Assembly: GCF_032854445.1 (NCBI RefSeq)
Contig: NC_088295.1
Span: forward strand, 93,923,805 to 93,987,804
DNA length: 64,000 nt
Reading direction: 5' to 3'
Origin: Liolophura sinensis
Taxonomy: Eukaryota > Mollusca > Polyplacophora > Chitonida > Chitonidae
Under the pieces are notes generated by a model. That model was not told the origin of the DNA. It made no database searches and was given only the letters and a program-made list of their open reading frames with translations. The position numbers and the translations under genes are program-made. Positions 24,990-37,497 of the stretch are shown here, one piece after another; position 1 is the stretch's first letter; the number at the start of each line of letters is the position of its first letter.

Positions 24990-25175
24990 CTGGTCGGTCA
25001 CAGCGAGGGTGTTTAACACCGCACTCAAACGTGTGTTGCTTAAATCACAGCGGTCACATATATCAAGTCTCCCGAGTCAAAGTCGCACGGGGAACTGCAA
25101 CAGCTGGGTTCGAACACGCGGTTTCGCTGGTGAATGGCCTGATAGCGAGCGATCTCTCTAACCATCTGAACCAGC
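24990..25175 (-). mobile_element. tRNA-derived SINE, degraded
   Basis: On the minus strand a good B box GTTCGAACCC (25106-25115) and an A-box-like CAGATGGTTAGAGAG head lie at the right. The left end reads GTGTTTAACACCGCACTCAA, the reversed 3' part of the element. Confidence 0.6.
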
Positions 25176-25189
25176 TTGTACAGTGATTT

Positions 25190-26279
25190 ACAATGTACAC
25201 GCATGTGTGCATGTTTGTGGTTTTACGTCGTACTTAACAGTTTTAGCAATTCATATGAAAACAAACAATGTACATGTAGTTGCCCCTTTGCTGGTATATA
25301 AAGATGATTTAAGAGGGAGACGTCTTGATGGTCTTCAACAATATGAAACGCAAACATTACTTATATTATTTTTCAATTCTCTGAACAACTCTGAACAACT
25401 CTCCGAACAGCAAGTAAGACATGGATTTCTACTGTGTCTGTGAAAATCCAAAACTCAGCCTGTCCTCTAGTGCTGATATGCTTACAGCAGTTATGTCCCT
25501 TGAATCACGCTGCCTCTCACGACGCCAAAACATAGCGTATATGAATTTCCCAAGAAGTCCGTCCGAATGACAAGTCGGTGTCTACCAGTTTGGATTACCC
25601 ACAGCTTGTCTTTGTCATCTATGTGTACGTAATTCCCACAAGTTTAGAATTGTTACTCACGAACAAGTTTATCTGTCTTTTGGTAAAATTCTTAAGATCA
25701 CGGTTACAGATGCAGGGCAGCGTAATTTGAGCTAAATTATGTGGATATCAGTCAGAATTATGCTGCTCTGGCTCTCATTCCACCAGGAAACTTATTCAAC
25801 ACAAATTGTGTAATTGTAATATTAGAGCTAATAGATAATGTACGCATGATGCCAGCTTCTTAGGGTGTAGTCCATATCTTGGATCTTTAGTGTAACCAAC
25901 AGAGTTGGCCAAGGTCGAAATTTGCCCGCTTCATTATATTTTTGTGTTTTTATAAACTCCACAAATCACATTATATGTACGTTAGTTTACACGTATAGTA
26001 CTTCATTCGAAGTGAAAGGGAAGGCGGTGTTTGTAGACTAAGGATGTAATCATGATGTGATACGCCACAAATCCTCCCCTGTGGAAGATTGTGCACCACA
26101 CTAAAATCATACAGCATCAGAACTGGAAATTATATGACAGATTAATGCAGGCATTTCTGAAACTGGATACCAATGTCCTGCGGAATGCATTAGAGGTATA
26201 CAATGACATACGTGTAATGACCAAAACTGTATTTGCACCAACTGTCTAACCTACATATAGCCATCGAAGTATCTACAAA
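25190..26279. other. Unannotated stretch, nothing recognised
   Basis: Short open frames only; no family resemblance. Confidence 0.4.
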
Positions 26280-26820
26280 CATAGCTAAATACCACCACAG
26301 CAAAGAGAAGCCGCTGGATCTACTGTCATAACAGTAGGTCCACGACATCGCAGACAAGCACTGACGCTGGATCTACTGTCATAACAGTAGGTCCACCGCA
26401 ACACAGAGAAGCCGCTGGATCTACTGAAGGAAACACAGAGAAGGTCCACGACAACACAGAGAAGTACAGCCTCTGGCCCTACTGTATGAAACACCAAGCC
26501 CATCACAACACGGAGAAAGCACAGCCGCTGGTTCGTACTGTACTAACCGTAGGTCCACGACATCACAGAGAAGCACAGCAGCTGGATCTACTGAAGGAAA
26601 CAGTAGGTCCACGACAACACAGAGAAGAACATCCGTTGATTCCACGGTAGAAAACAGTAGGACCACGACAGCACACAGAAGCACTGCCGTTGGATTTACT
26701 GTAGGAGAAAGTAGATCCACGACAACACAGACAAGCACAGCCGTTGGTTGCACTGTAGGAAACAGTATGTCCACGACAACACAGAGAAGCACAACAGCTG
26801 GTTCTACTGCAGTTCTTATC
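26280..26820. repeat. About 54-bp minisatellite, 10 copies
   Basis: Units with core AGTAGGTCCACGACAACACA and GAGAAGCACAGCCGCTGGAT. It directly abuts a 24-bp array with no unique sequence between them. Confidence 0.9.
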
Positions 26821-27243
26821 ATCCAGTATCACTGGTTTTACTACATCCAATATGACTGGTTTTACTACATCCAATATCACTGGTTTTACTACATCAATTA
26901 TCAATTGCTTTACTACATCTATTATCACTGGTTTTACTACATCCAATATGACTGGTTTTACTGCATTCATAATGACTGTTTTTTACTACATCCAATATCA
27001 CTGGTTTTACTACATCCAATATCACTGGTTTTACTCTATCAATTATCAATTGTTTTACTACATCTGTTATCACTGGTTTTACTACATCCAATATAACTGG
27101 TTTTACTGCATTCATCAATTATCAGTTGTTTTACTACAGCTTGTACAGCTTGTTTTACTGCATCCATTATCACTGATTTTGCTTCATTTATTATCACCGG
27201 TTTTACTGTATTCATAATTATTTGCTTTACTACATCCACTATT
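26821..27243. repeat. 24-bp minisatellite, about 17 copies
   Basis: Units of the form ATCCAATATCACTGGTTTTA(CTAC), with sub-types ending in CAATTATCAATTG. The 24-bp period keeps frames open on both strands, which explains the long false frames here. Confidence 0.93.
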
Positions 27244-27364
27244 TACATCTGTAATCACTGTTTTTACTAAACGTAACGTAAAATCGGCAGCGTGTACGTC
27301 ATAAAACATTGTCGCTGAAACTTCTAAATCAAAGTCTTACTGTTGGGGCGCTCCATTCAAAGTT

Positions 27365-27925
27365 TCTCACAGGACCGGGCAGTGTAAGGCGGGGAATCGG
27401 CCCCAGAGAGAAAGGGCAAAGAACCTAGCAGTGTAAAGCGGGTATTCGGCCCCAGAGAGAAAGGGCAAAGAACCTGGCAGTGTAAGACGGGTATCGGCCC
27501 CAGGGAGAAATGGCAAAGAACCTGGCGGTGTAGGACGGGGAATCGACCTCAGAGAGAGAGGACAAAGAACTTGGCAGTGTAAGGCGGGGAATCGGCCCCA
27601 GGCGGCGTCTGTGTCATAAAACATTGCCGCTGAAACATGTACTTAAAAGTCCCCAGAGAGAAAGGTCAAAGAACCTGGTAGAGTAAGGCGGAGAATTGGA
27701 AAGAGCAAAGGACCTGGCAGTATGAGGCGGAGAATTGGCTTCATAAAGAAAGGGCAAAGAACCTGGCAGGGTAAGACGGGGAATCGACCCCCATAGAGAA
27801 CTGGCAAAGGATATGGCAGTGTAAGACGGGGAACCGTTCCCAGACAGAAAGGGCATATGACCAGGCGGTGTTAGTCGGGGAATCGACCCGAGAGAGAAAG
27901 GGCAAAGGACCTGGCAGTGTAAGGC
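27365..27925. repeat. About 50-bp minisatellite, 11 copies
   Basis: Units with core AAAGGGCAAAGAACCTGGCA and AATCGGCCCCAGAGAG. A unique segment (CATAAAACATTGCCGCTGAA) inside the array at 27613 also occurs just left of it at 27300, so an early unit included the flank. Confidence 0.92.
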
Positions 27926-29728
27926 AGCATTTTGAGTAATTCTAAATCAGTGACGATTTCTCTTCTCCGAAGAGAACTGATGATGGCAAAATAAAGTGCG
28001 GAAATATCGAGTCAAGATGAGTCTTTCAATACTACTTTATACTAATAAAATAGTGTTACGTAAGGACGTTCACCATTCTGTAATTGTAAATAAATGACGT
28101 CTAATAAATTACAATTAACACCACTGCAAATGTTTATACATGCATAATTCTGTTTGACTCAACCATGGTGAAGTCACAAAGATACAAATAGACAAGTTGT
28201 CCTGCGGCCACTGCGGCCACATCTCATGCGTGACACCTAACAAAAAAGCGCCTAACTTAAATTGACGGAATTTGTATTCGATATTGAGATTATTCGCGGA
28301 CAACGGGTTTGAAATTTGATTTGGATATCATGTCTAAAACATCAACTGTCTGTAATGCATCACTGGACACTGATATCTATTTCTTTCTTACATGTGGACA
28401 GCTTTGTTTACATGCAGAGTTATTTCTATTTTCCACTGGGAACTGGCGTATTGGGTCTTTCAACTAGCCATTTGGCATGTCAGATTTGGCCTACGTTCAC
28501 GAATGTAACTTCATAAATTTACAATTACATTACATTCCTCCGTGCAATTGGCGCAACTTATTTAAACGGTCGAGTGTAAAATCAATAGGGGAGTTTCGAG
28601 TTAGGACTCTTTTGTCGTCAAAGGTAACAGCTGTCCTACTTTGTCATGTGACTTGTGAAATATGTTAGGCAGCCTGTGTTGATATTAATTTACCGATCAC
28701 AGACAGTCTCACTCAGTTCCAGAGGCATAAACGGCATCTCTTTCCTTTAGGAACTTAACAATTTTGCCAACGTTCATCTTCTCTGTTTTTTCCATCATTC
28801 GTCTGGTTTAAATTACTTTTATCAAACTTTGTTTCAGAATCCTGTGTTATTGTAAATGTGATCAAAAATAGTTGTCTAACTTTTTTTGACAGGTCACAAG
28901 ATACAGCAGGACTTTTCCTACCTTTATCGACAAAAGAGTTAGTTCTCGAAACTAACCCATTGCAGGGTCTACAAATGATTGTAGCTACGATATCTTTGTG
29001 CAAGCTGGCTCTATGGGCAGTAATAAGAAATCCACAACCTTGTGTAATACCTCACCTCGAAGCGTAAAGTACTGAAGCCGTGAACTTGGTAATTTACGGT
29101 AATTAATATTTACACAGAGCATCAGTGATGGAACAACCCTCTCGTCCAATTGTGCTTTACATGCAAAAACTTCAGCTCAATATAAGTGTAAGCCATGAAT
29201 TTGGCAAATTACGGTAACTGATATTCACAGAAACCATTAGGTATAAAACTTCCCTATGGAGTCATTGTGCTTTATATACATATAAAAGCCTTAAGTCAAT
29301 ACATGCAGTATTTCTTTGAGATACCGAATCACCAAAAATACACAAAACTCCAAGTCATGAATTTTTGTAATTTACGGTATTTAATATGCTCACAGCGGTG
29401 GGATATTCCCCGGATGTGTGCAAAACCTGACTTCAACACATGCACTACTTTTTAGGAAAACTACTCATTTTGTTTAACATCGCTTTCCTTGTTGTTGGAC
29501 GACGTTCAGGGTACGACGCCGACGCTCAGGGTACGAGCCGTCGCTCAGGGTACGACGCTGACGCACAAACTACGATACAAGTTACATCTGTGCTCTTTAC
29601 AGGCGAACTAAAAACGTTTTTAAGGATTTGCTGGGACATGTTTTCAAAGCATTACACGCGACACTCCAGAAAGTATAACAAAACAAATTTAGTGTTTTCA
29701 AGCAGCCTTGAATTTATGACTTAAAATA
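27926..29728. other. Unannotated stretch, nothing firmly recognised
   Basis: No supported gene. Bases 29060-29400 hold three loose copies of a motif with AATTTACGGTAATTAATATT and a following ACAAAACTTC-like part, about 125 bp apart; a small ACGACGCTCAGGGT repeat lies at 29500-29560. Confidence 0.4.
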
Positions 29729-29936
29729 GGACAGCTAGCAGCTGTAGACAATAGCTGGGTCTCTCTTAGCTCTTTTGAAACATCTGATTTTACGAAAAAT
29801 GTTTTCCTTTTTGCAAGCCGGTTTGGCTTTTTAAGAATCACCAAGAGGCTACATCTGTATTGTGTGGGCTCCCGGAGAGGAGTTCCACGTTTGAGATACG
29901 ACTGCTCGCCCACGTAGACACGGAAGATTCGGAAAT
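29729..29936 (-). pseudogene. MRJP-like copy 3, 3'-terminal fragment
   Basis: Matches only the last part of the paralogue at 31638-33077, from FRIFRVYVGEQSYLKRG through the final Cys and stop. One extra A in the run before ACATTTTTCG shifts the frame, so the tail is no longer read in register. The propeller is gone: upstream of the FRIF motif the sequence changes at once into a 60-bp/125-bp minisatellite. It is a broken duplicate, closer to copy 2 than to copy 1. Confidence 0.85.
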
Positions 29937-29944
29937 ATATATTA

Positions 29945-30335
29945 TATTCCGATATAACTGTGGACAGTGTCACAATCTGCCGATATAGGGAAGAACATCA
30001 CGTAACCATAGAACATCTGTGGTCAGTGTCGCAATCTGCCGACATAGGGAATCACAGGACGAGAACGTACAACATTTGTGGACAGTGTCACAATCTGCCG
30101 ATATAGGGAAGAACATCAGGTAACCATAGAACATCTGTGGTCAGTGTCGCAATCTGCCGACATAGGGAATCACAGGACGTGAACGTACAACACCTGTGGA
30201 CAGTGTCACAGTTTGCCGATATTATGAATCACAGAACGTCAACCTACAGAAACGTCAACATGCGGGGACTGTGGAGCGTGTCACAATCTGCTGATACAGG
30301 GAATCACAGAACGTGAACGTACGTGTACAGGGACG
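29945..30335. repeat. About 62-bp minisatellite with 125-bp period
   Basis: Units with core CAGTGTCACAATCTGCCGAT and TAGGGAATCACAGGACGTGA; two unit types alternate to give a 125-bp period. It starts within about 10 bp of the break of the MRJP-like fragment. Confidence 0.88.
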
Positions 30336-31637
30336 ATGGACAGTGAGTGCTCTGGATTTGCCGACAATCTGTCAAATATATGGCTGTCTGAGATGGACTT
30401 CATTGAACACCGTCTGCTACATTAAGCCCGAGGGTGTGTTCCTTGTGTAGCACTATATCACGAAGTCTCCATCACGCTCTGAGACGTAGCTTTACTATAA
30501 TTTAGCTTGTAAATCTCTGTCAGTATATTTGTCTGTATTTCAAAATAAAATTATATTTGCATGGAGTTAGAAAATGAAACTTGAACACTTGAAGATCATC
30601 ATCCGTTACTCCGGGACTACGGTCTTGTAGACCTACGGCTGCGCTTCTTGGTACCAGAACTTGTAACGGTTCGGTACCTGCATGACGTTTTTCAGTCTAC
30701 AGGGTACGGGTATAGACAAATACACGTGTCTCTACTGACCTCTGGTCATCGAGATATCGTCAGATGAGCCACACAAACCCATACTTCCGATGATGAAGTC
30801 GTTGTATATCTATATGAAAAAAAGCCCTACTTCTTTCCTCACAATGCAGCACAGCCACACATTACTTGATTGTGGATCATGGAAGCCATTGGCTTCCGAG
30901 GAGTTGAGCTTTGTAAGCATTCTCTACATGAACAGTTAGTCTAAGAATGAAACATCTGGCCTAACTGAGGTAAGCTGATTATGTGTGAGAGATCTGCCAT
31001 TTATCACACTCCTGTTGCTGTTCTCATTTTGCCCCATGTGAGACATCTGTCATCTATCACACTTCCGTCGCAAAATCTCATTGTGCCCTATGCTCTCATT
31101 TTGTCCTATGCTCTCATTTTGTCCTATGTTCTCATTTCTAGCATGTTTTATGTATACACATACTATGATGATTTTAATTCAAAACAAACTGAGCTGGATG
31201 CGTCTTTCAACATCTTAAATCTGCAACGACAGTTAGCCTATATTAATTAGCGACGTGGTAACTGATGACAATTTGAAATATTGATATTACATGTACATAT
31301 TGTTTTATTCGTCGTTTGTCATTTTCTTAGCAAATTTCATCATAACAAGACAATACAATAGAAAGTTTGACAAAAGTGATAATCAACGGACAATCTCATA
31401 ATACCTGTCAATCTAAGTTTCAATCAGTCAGTTAGCAGATCATTAGTGCTCGACCGCCCTGACCGGATATTCTTACCGTTATGCTAGCTATAACCATTAC
31501 TCTTCCCACAAAATGTTGACACACAAAGATAAATGTTGCTTATACCGTAACATGAGGGCTTAGTTGGGACTAAAGAGAAAGTGTACAAAATAATGTATAG
31601 TAAAAATCAATCTTTTAAATTAGTCAGAAAAAGACAG
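30336..31637. other. Region 3' of MRJP-like copy 2, small 18-bp repeat only
   Basis: No gene seen. Bases 31075-31135 hold about four copies of CTCATTTTGTCCTATG. Confidence 0.45.
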
Positions 31638-33077
31638 TTAGCAGCTGTAAACAATAGCTGGGTCTCTCTTAGCTCTTATGAAACATCTGATTTTACTAAA
31701 GATGTTTCCGCTTTTGCAAGCCAGTATGGCTTTTTTGAGAATCACCAAGAGGCTACATTTGTATTGCGTGGGCTCCTGGAGAGGAGCTCCACGTTTGAGA
31801 TACGACTGCTCGCCCACGTAGACACGGAAGATTCGGAAATTGGCTCCTCGCCTGCCGGTAAAGTCTAAACCACCGCCTTCGGTGTCCAGATAGGTAAACA
31901 GACGGTTAGTGGTCAGCCAGAGGAAGCCGCTGTCGTCCCAGCCGAACGTGTCCGCTTGCTGGAGAGTCTCCGTGTCTTGAGCCAATTCTAGCTGTATCTC
32001 CAATCGGACAGTTCTCTCGGAGTTACTCTGTCGATGCTCTTCGGCCTTTCTGGGCCAGTAGTATACTGCATTTCGAGGAATAATGCCATAGTACAAGTTG
32101 TTCTCACCGTGTGTGATTCCCCCACTCTGACTCAACTTCCTGCCAACATTTCTCACGGCGTTACCGATGTCAGCGTTTGGGTCACGAACCAGGCTGGTGG
32201 GCACCTGATACAAGTTAAATCCTGTCAGAGCGCAGTAATACAGATAGTCGAAACTCGGAGACATGGCGATTCCGTTTATAGGGCCGTCAAAGAAGTAAGT
32301 TTCGTTACTGTACCCTGTGTTTATGTTGAAGGTCCTAGCTGCGGGGTCGGGGTCCGCACCCATGGACGGGTGCTCGTGACGATGAGAACGATCTCGTCTG
32401 GAGTCGTACACTATTAGACCACCAGCGCCGGAGGCGTCAGAGATGAAAGCATAGCCTTGATCATCAATCATCACATCGTTGAGGTAAGAACTGTTGTAAT
32501 GGGCCACCGAGTCGGGAAAAGTATGCGTCTTGACAAAACGGTTCCTCTCAAGGTCGTATATGTGGATCTGGTGAGGGCACAGGTTCAGCGCCTTTGTGCC
32601 AGGTGTTGCCGCCAAGGTGTTGACTCGTCCATTGTCTATCAAGTACATGAGTCCAGTGTTAGGGTCAATCTCCATACTCATCACATACTGCAAAGCGGAA
32701 CAATTGTGTACGTCCTGTGCCTCCCAACTGGGGAATGGTCGCAAAACGGAGCGCCCATTTTTCACGATAACCTCATTGAAGGTGGAGGGAATGCCCAGTG
32801 CCCATCTCGGAACGGTCACAAAGAGGCGGCCTTTATACAGTTTTATACCGTTGATTACGCTGTTTTCTGGGATGTAGCTGCCGCTGGCGATTGCTCTCTG
32901 TTTCTCAGCCTCGGAGGGCCAGTCATATTCTAGCTGGACCCATTCGTGAACTAGAGTTCTGTGACCAAAAGGCAGGTTGGGCGCCCAGGTGCGAGGTCTA
33001 CGATGATGGAAGAAGGGCCGGACACTACAGACAGTCAGTCCGAGGACAAATATCACCAACAGTCGGCTGGGCATCAT
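31638..33077 (-). CDS. Secreted yellow/MRJP-family protein, copy 2
   Basis: Intronless gene for 479 residues from the first Met of the pair at 33077/33074; either could be used. The signal peptide has the core RLLVIFVLGLTVCSVRPFF. The domain order is as in copy 1: FVTVPRWALGIPSTFNEV, MSMEIDPNTGLMYLIDNG, LNDVMIDDQGYAFISDASG, NGIAMSPSFDYLYYCALTG, DTFGWDDSGFLWLTTNRL, then the Cys-containing basic tail ending IVYSC. About three quarters of residues match copy 1 by eye. Differences cluster in the linker around KAEEHRQSNSERTV. N-glycosylation sites include NCS, NSS and NET. It lies 15 kb from copy 1 in the same orientation, so the pair arose by tandem duplication. A secreted, extracellular role is inferred; substrate and function are unknown. 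Confidence 0.9.
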   Translation of the reverse strand: MMPSRLLVIFVLGLTVCSVRPFFHHRRPRTWAPNLPFGHRTLVHEWVQLEYDWPSEAEKQRAIASGSYIPENSVINGIKLYKGRLFVTVPRWALGIPSTFNEVIVKNGRSVLRPFPSWEAQDVHNCSALQYVMSMEIDPNTGLMYLIDNGRVNTLAATPGTKALNLCPHQIHIYDLERNRFVKTHTFPDSVAHYNSSYLNDVMIDDQGYAFISDASGAGGLIVYDSRRDRSHRHEHPSMGADPDPAARTFNINTGYSNETYFFDGPINGIAMSPSFDYLYYCALTGFNLYQVPTSLVRDPNADIGNAVRNVGRKLSQSGGITHGENNLYYGIIPRNAVYYWPRKAEEHRQSNSERTVRLEIQLELAQDTETLQQADTFGWDDSGFLWLTTNRLFTYLDTEGGGLDFTGRRGANFRIFRVYVGEQSYLKRGAPLQEPTQYKCSLLVILKKAILACKSGNIFSKIRCFIRAKRDPAIVYSC

Positions 33078-33139
33078 GGACAAGATGGTATGACTGAACG
33101 AAATGATCAGCTGTGTTAGGGAACAGTCCGCAGCGTCTT

Positions 33140-33147
33140 TATTTATA
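33140..33147 (-). promoter_or_regulatory. TATA box of MRJP-like copy 2
   Basis: TATAAATA on the minus strand, about 65-70 bp before the start codon. It is followed by AAGACGCTGCGGACTGTTCC, nearly the same as in copy 1. The shared promoter shows that the duplication included upstream DNA. Confidence 0.75.
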
Positions 33148-33159
33148 CCGAGCAATTTG

Positions 33160-34965
33160 CTAAAGTAGGTCAGATCCGCATCTATTTACTGAGTACTGAG
33201 CCGTGAAGGTGAAGTGTTCCGGAAGTCTTAAATACCGCAAATTCTCAATGATTCTGTTGACCATCAACAAAGCAGAGGGGTATTTTAGCATGCGGTCATA
33301 TTTCACGAAAATACGGCTTGGGTATTTCGTTCACGATGTGTCATGATTATCGTAAAAGCGCACGTAATATCGCGCGGTCATTTTGCATGACATGTACGCG
33401 AATTTGGTTCAGCCGCGTGTAGTTAAACTACGACTAAAACTGTCTATGTATCGTTTCCGCCCGAGGATTTTGCTGTTTTTGTCTTTCAGGAAGTACTTTA
33501 TCTGGAGAGCTGTAAGAAAGAGAAACCGCCGCGTCATATAGATCAGCATGAGGGTTATACCTGTTATACTGGTGATGTGAAGTCTGTAAAAACATAGCCA
33601 TGGATACGCATAATCGAACTTCTGGCAATGTTTCGCCGATATCGTTGTTAGGCCTTCACGTTTGCCGCTATGAGGAACTACTCTATTTTCTGGTGTATCG
33701 GTGCCGGATGTATATGAAGGCCTGCAGGAGTACAGCAGTATCCGGTATCACTAAATTATACCGTGTATCTCATCTAGCATCTAGTTTCTGTGTCAAATGT
33801 ACCCTTGGGCCCATGCATGCCATATTTCGGAGAATTATTACTTTAAACGTCATGTTTTGCAATACCGTTACTTCTATTTACCGTAACAGGACAGTTCGCC
33901 GAATACCTTGTGACGTACATTAACAGACACGTCATCACTCACTTCGACTGTTACGAGTAATAACTTTTACGAATTCATTTTATAAAAATCTTTTAGCTGT
34001 AGAAAATGAAGAGCATGTATAATATTACTGATGTTTACCTGTTCTTTGTAAAGTATGTTATTGAAGAGCGAGTATGACAGTTACAGCATTTATTTATTGA
34101 TTTAATTGGTTATCATAATTATATCTAATTGCGAATAAGCCTGGGCAGCGGCTGTATGAACGTTTATGTTTACCACATTAATTTGGTGCTTTTATGAACA
34201 TTTCCAATTGATGCGCGACTTATCGATCAGAGGTGTCGCCTGGAAGGGGTTTGGGGGATGGGTGGTGGATACCCCGCCTGTTTGGGTGAACAGAAATAAA
34301 AACTAAAAAAAGGAGAACACTTGAGAATGAGGACCTATTCATTGATTTGATTGGTGGCTCACGCCTTGCACACGAATCTATAGGGGAGAAAGGAGAGTGT
34401 TTGAGTTATTTCCCCTTGCGCGACCGCGATGTTACATACCTTCACAAGATTTGCCAGATAATGACAGTATTTTTCCATTTTTTATCTGTTATTCAATGTA
34501 ATATGATGGAGAAATTTCGCTGTTTATTTACGGACACAGTTGTCTTGGTCTAATTGACTATTATTTGATTTAACTACTTTTTATATACTAAATTGTGCGT
34601 GCGAAGTGCATTTGATTTAATGCGCGTCACTGTTCTGATATACTGTATTTCTACATTTTACAGAACTTATTTACAGCTGCCGAACTGATTAGCGAACACT
34701 TTGTCTCGTAGTGCACGCTGTATGAACTGTTCCTGAAATATTCTCTGCCTACTGAGCATTTTTATCGGTCATGATTACCCGTCTCATCCAGAGAAAAAAT
34801 AAAGAAACACGCGAGCTATCTATCTTTTAAAAAGCACACGTGATGCGAGTTGAGCAGAACTTCGATTGAGCGATATCCGAGGTTCATTCCAGTTTGTCAC
34901 TTTATGGGATGTGTACGTGTGTACGTGTAGACTGTCGACGTACTTTATGAGAGGTGTACGTTTAT
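33160..34965. other. Upstream region of MRJP-like copy 2, nothing else recognised
   Basis: No supported exon or array on either strand. Confidence 0.4.
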
Positions 34966-35104
34966 TTATTAATTTGATTGGTATTTTACGCCGCACTCAA
35001 GAATATTTCACTTATACGACTGCGGCCAGCCTAATGGTGTGAGGAAACCGGGTAGAGACCCGGAGAACCCACGGCCATCCTCAGGCTGTTGCCAGACCTC
35101 CCAG
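34966..35104 (-). mobile_element. SINE family A, truncated
   Basis: Reversed tail TTTATTTATTAATTTGATTG, then GTATTTTACGCCGCACTCAA, GCGGCCAGCCTAATGGTGTG and CTGTTGCCAGACCTCCCAGA. A 41-bp array starts at its truncated end, and GACGTAC or similar also flanks its left side, so it inserted into or next to that array. Confidence 0.75.
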
Positions 35105-35585
35105 ACGTACTTTATGGACGTGTACGTGTGTAGATGTAGACTGTGGACGTACTTTATGGGAGGTGTACGTGTGCACATGTAGATTGTGGACGTTCTTTAT
35201 GGGACGTGTAAGTGTGTACATGTAGATTGTGGACGTTCTTATGGAGGTGTACGTGTGTAGATGTAGACTGTGGACGTACTTTATGGGAGGTGTACGTGTG
35301 TAGATGTAGACTGTGGACGTACTTTATGGAGGTGTACGTGTGCACATGTATACTGTGGACGTACTTTATGGGACGTGTAAGTGTGTACATGTAGATTGTG
35401 GGACGTTCTTTATGGGAGGTGTACGTGTGTAGATGTAGACTGTGGACGTAATTTATGGGACGCGTAAGTGTGTACATGTAGACTGGACGTACTTTATGGG
35501 AGGTGTACGTGTGTAGGTGTAGACTGTGGACGTACTTTATGGGAGGTGTACGTGTGTAGGTGTAGATTGTGGACGTACATTCCAC
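35100..35585. repeat. About 41-bp minisatellite, 11-12 copies
   Basis: Units with core GTACGTGTGTAGATGTAGAC and TGTGGACGTACTTTATGGGA. One or two copies also lie left of the SINE (34905-34960). Confidence 0.93.
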
Positions 35586-36113
35586 ACCATGGTTCGCTTC
35601 AGTGGTTACATCTCCATAAAACAAGATTCCCAAATATGGAGCTACTGACTTTGAGGAAAGTTCTGATGACTAATAGAGGACAGTGGTCATAATCCACCAG
35701 CATAAAACGCTAAGCAAGCATTATCAATCGTGATGATTAAATAAAGTAATAATAAGAAAAAGGCGAATACCGGTACAGAGTTTATTCCCGCCTCTTCTCA
35801 TACATTTCCTTGCCTGAAATAGCCTAAATTGTGTCTCTGGCTATCTGAAATACTTTATCGTTCGGGGCCTTGGACGGCCCCTGGATTCTTGCCTACTGGG
35901 CTGGGATACATGTAGATAACTGGATTCGAACATATCACCTTATTCCTTAAGGACCTGACTGGTAGTAAGCTAGCGTGTTAACTATGTAGATAGACTTTCG
36001 GTCTGAGGCCCCTTTAAAATTTTGAAAGAACGACAGTGTTTAATGGTGTAACTCGGTTTCAAACATTGCGTGGCCAGTATGCTTTGGTGCATACCTATGA
36101 GAAAGCAGCCATA
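35586..36113. other. Unannotated stretch up to the assembly gap
   Basis: No supported feature. Confidence 0.4.
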
Positions 36114-36313
36114 NNNNNNNNNNNNNNNNNNNNNNNNNNNNNNNNNNNNNNNNNNNNNNNNNNNNNNNNNNNNNNNNNNNNNNNNNNNNNNNNNNNNNNN
36201 NNNNNNNNNNNNNNNNNNNNNNNNNNNNNNNNNNNNNNNNNNNNNNNNNNNNNNNNNNNNNNNNNNNNNNNNNNNNNNNNNNNNNNNNNNNNNNNNNNNN
36301 NNNNNNNNNNNNN
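36114..36313. other. Assembly gap of exactly 200 N
   Basis: A run of 200 undetermined bases, probably a fixed-size placeholder. The right border falls inside a tandem array, so array length is probably what broke the assembly. The order and orientation of the two sides should be treated with caution. Confidence 0.97.
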
Positions 36314-36905
36314 GGGTCTTTATAACTCCAGTTATGGCTTGTGATATGGGTCCTTATAACTCCTGCTATGGCTTGTGATATGGGGTCCCTTATAACTCCT
36401 GTTATGGCTTGTGATATGGGTCCTTATAACTCCCGTTATGGCTTGTGATATGGGTCCTTATAACTCCCGTTATGGCTTGTGATATGGGTCCTTATAACTC
36501 CCGTTATGGCTTGTGATATGGGTCCTTATAACTCCCGTTATGGCTTGTGATATGGGTCCTTATAACTCCCGTTATGGCTTGTGATATGGGTCCTTATAAC
36601 TCCTGTTATGGCTTGTGATATGGGTCCTTATAACTCCCGTTATGGCTTGTGATATGGGTCCTTATAACTCCCGTTATGGCTTGTGATATGGGTCCTTATA
36701 ACTCCTGTTATGGCTCGTGATATGGGGTCCTTATAACTCCTGTTATGGCTTGTGATATGGGTCCTTATAACTCCCGTTATGGCTTGTAATATGGGTCCCT
36801 TATAACTCCTGTTATGGCTTGTAATATGGGTCCTTATGACTCTCGGAATGGCTTGTAATATGGGTCCTTATAACTCCCGTTATGGCTTGTAATATGGGTC
36901 CTTAT
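36314..36905. repeat. 34-bp minisatellite (arm 1 of an inverted pair)
   Basis: Units of the form ATGGGTCCTTATAACTCCCG followed by TTATGGCTTGTGAT, about 17 copies, entering the gap on the left. Two inverted copies of this unit occur at 38140-38190. Confidence 0.95.
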
Positions 36906-37088
36906 ACATGTATGTATTGGTGTAACGTGTGTAACTAATAACACTATCTCAGAACTCTACATGCATATATATATGTACTGGTGTAACATGTGTAACTAAT
37001 AACACTATCTCAAGAAACAGAACTCTACATGCATATATATGTACTGGTGTAAAGTGTGTAACTAATAACACTATCTCAGAACTCTATA

Positions 37089-37135
<47 letters not shown>

Positions 37136-37480
37136 GGGGGTAACGTGTGTAAACTAATAACACTATCTCAAGAAACAGAACTCTAAATGCATATACATGT
37201 ACTGGTGTAACGTGTGTAACTAATAACACTATCTCAGAACTCTAAACGCATATATATGTACTGGTGTAACGTGTGTAACTAATAACACTATCTCAAGAAA
37301 CAGAACTCTACATGCATATACATGTACTGGTGTAACGTGTGTAACTAATAACACTATCTCAAGAAACAGAACTCTACATGCATATACATGTACTGGTGTA
37401 ACGTGTGTAACTAATAACACTATCTCAGAACTCTATATGCATATATATATATACGGGGGGTAACGTGTGTAACTAATAAC
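36906..37480. repeat. About 65-bp minisatellite with TA tract (arm 1 of an inverted pair)
   Basis: Units with core CTGGTGTAACGTGTGTAACT, then AATAACACTATCTCAAGAAA and CAGAACTCTACATGCATATA. A TA run lies at 37094-37132. The same unit recurs in reverse orientation at 38195-39355. Confidence 0.93.
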
Positions 37481-37497
37481 ACCATGTGAAGGAAGAG

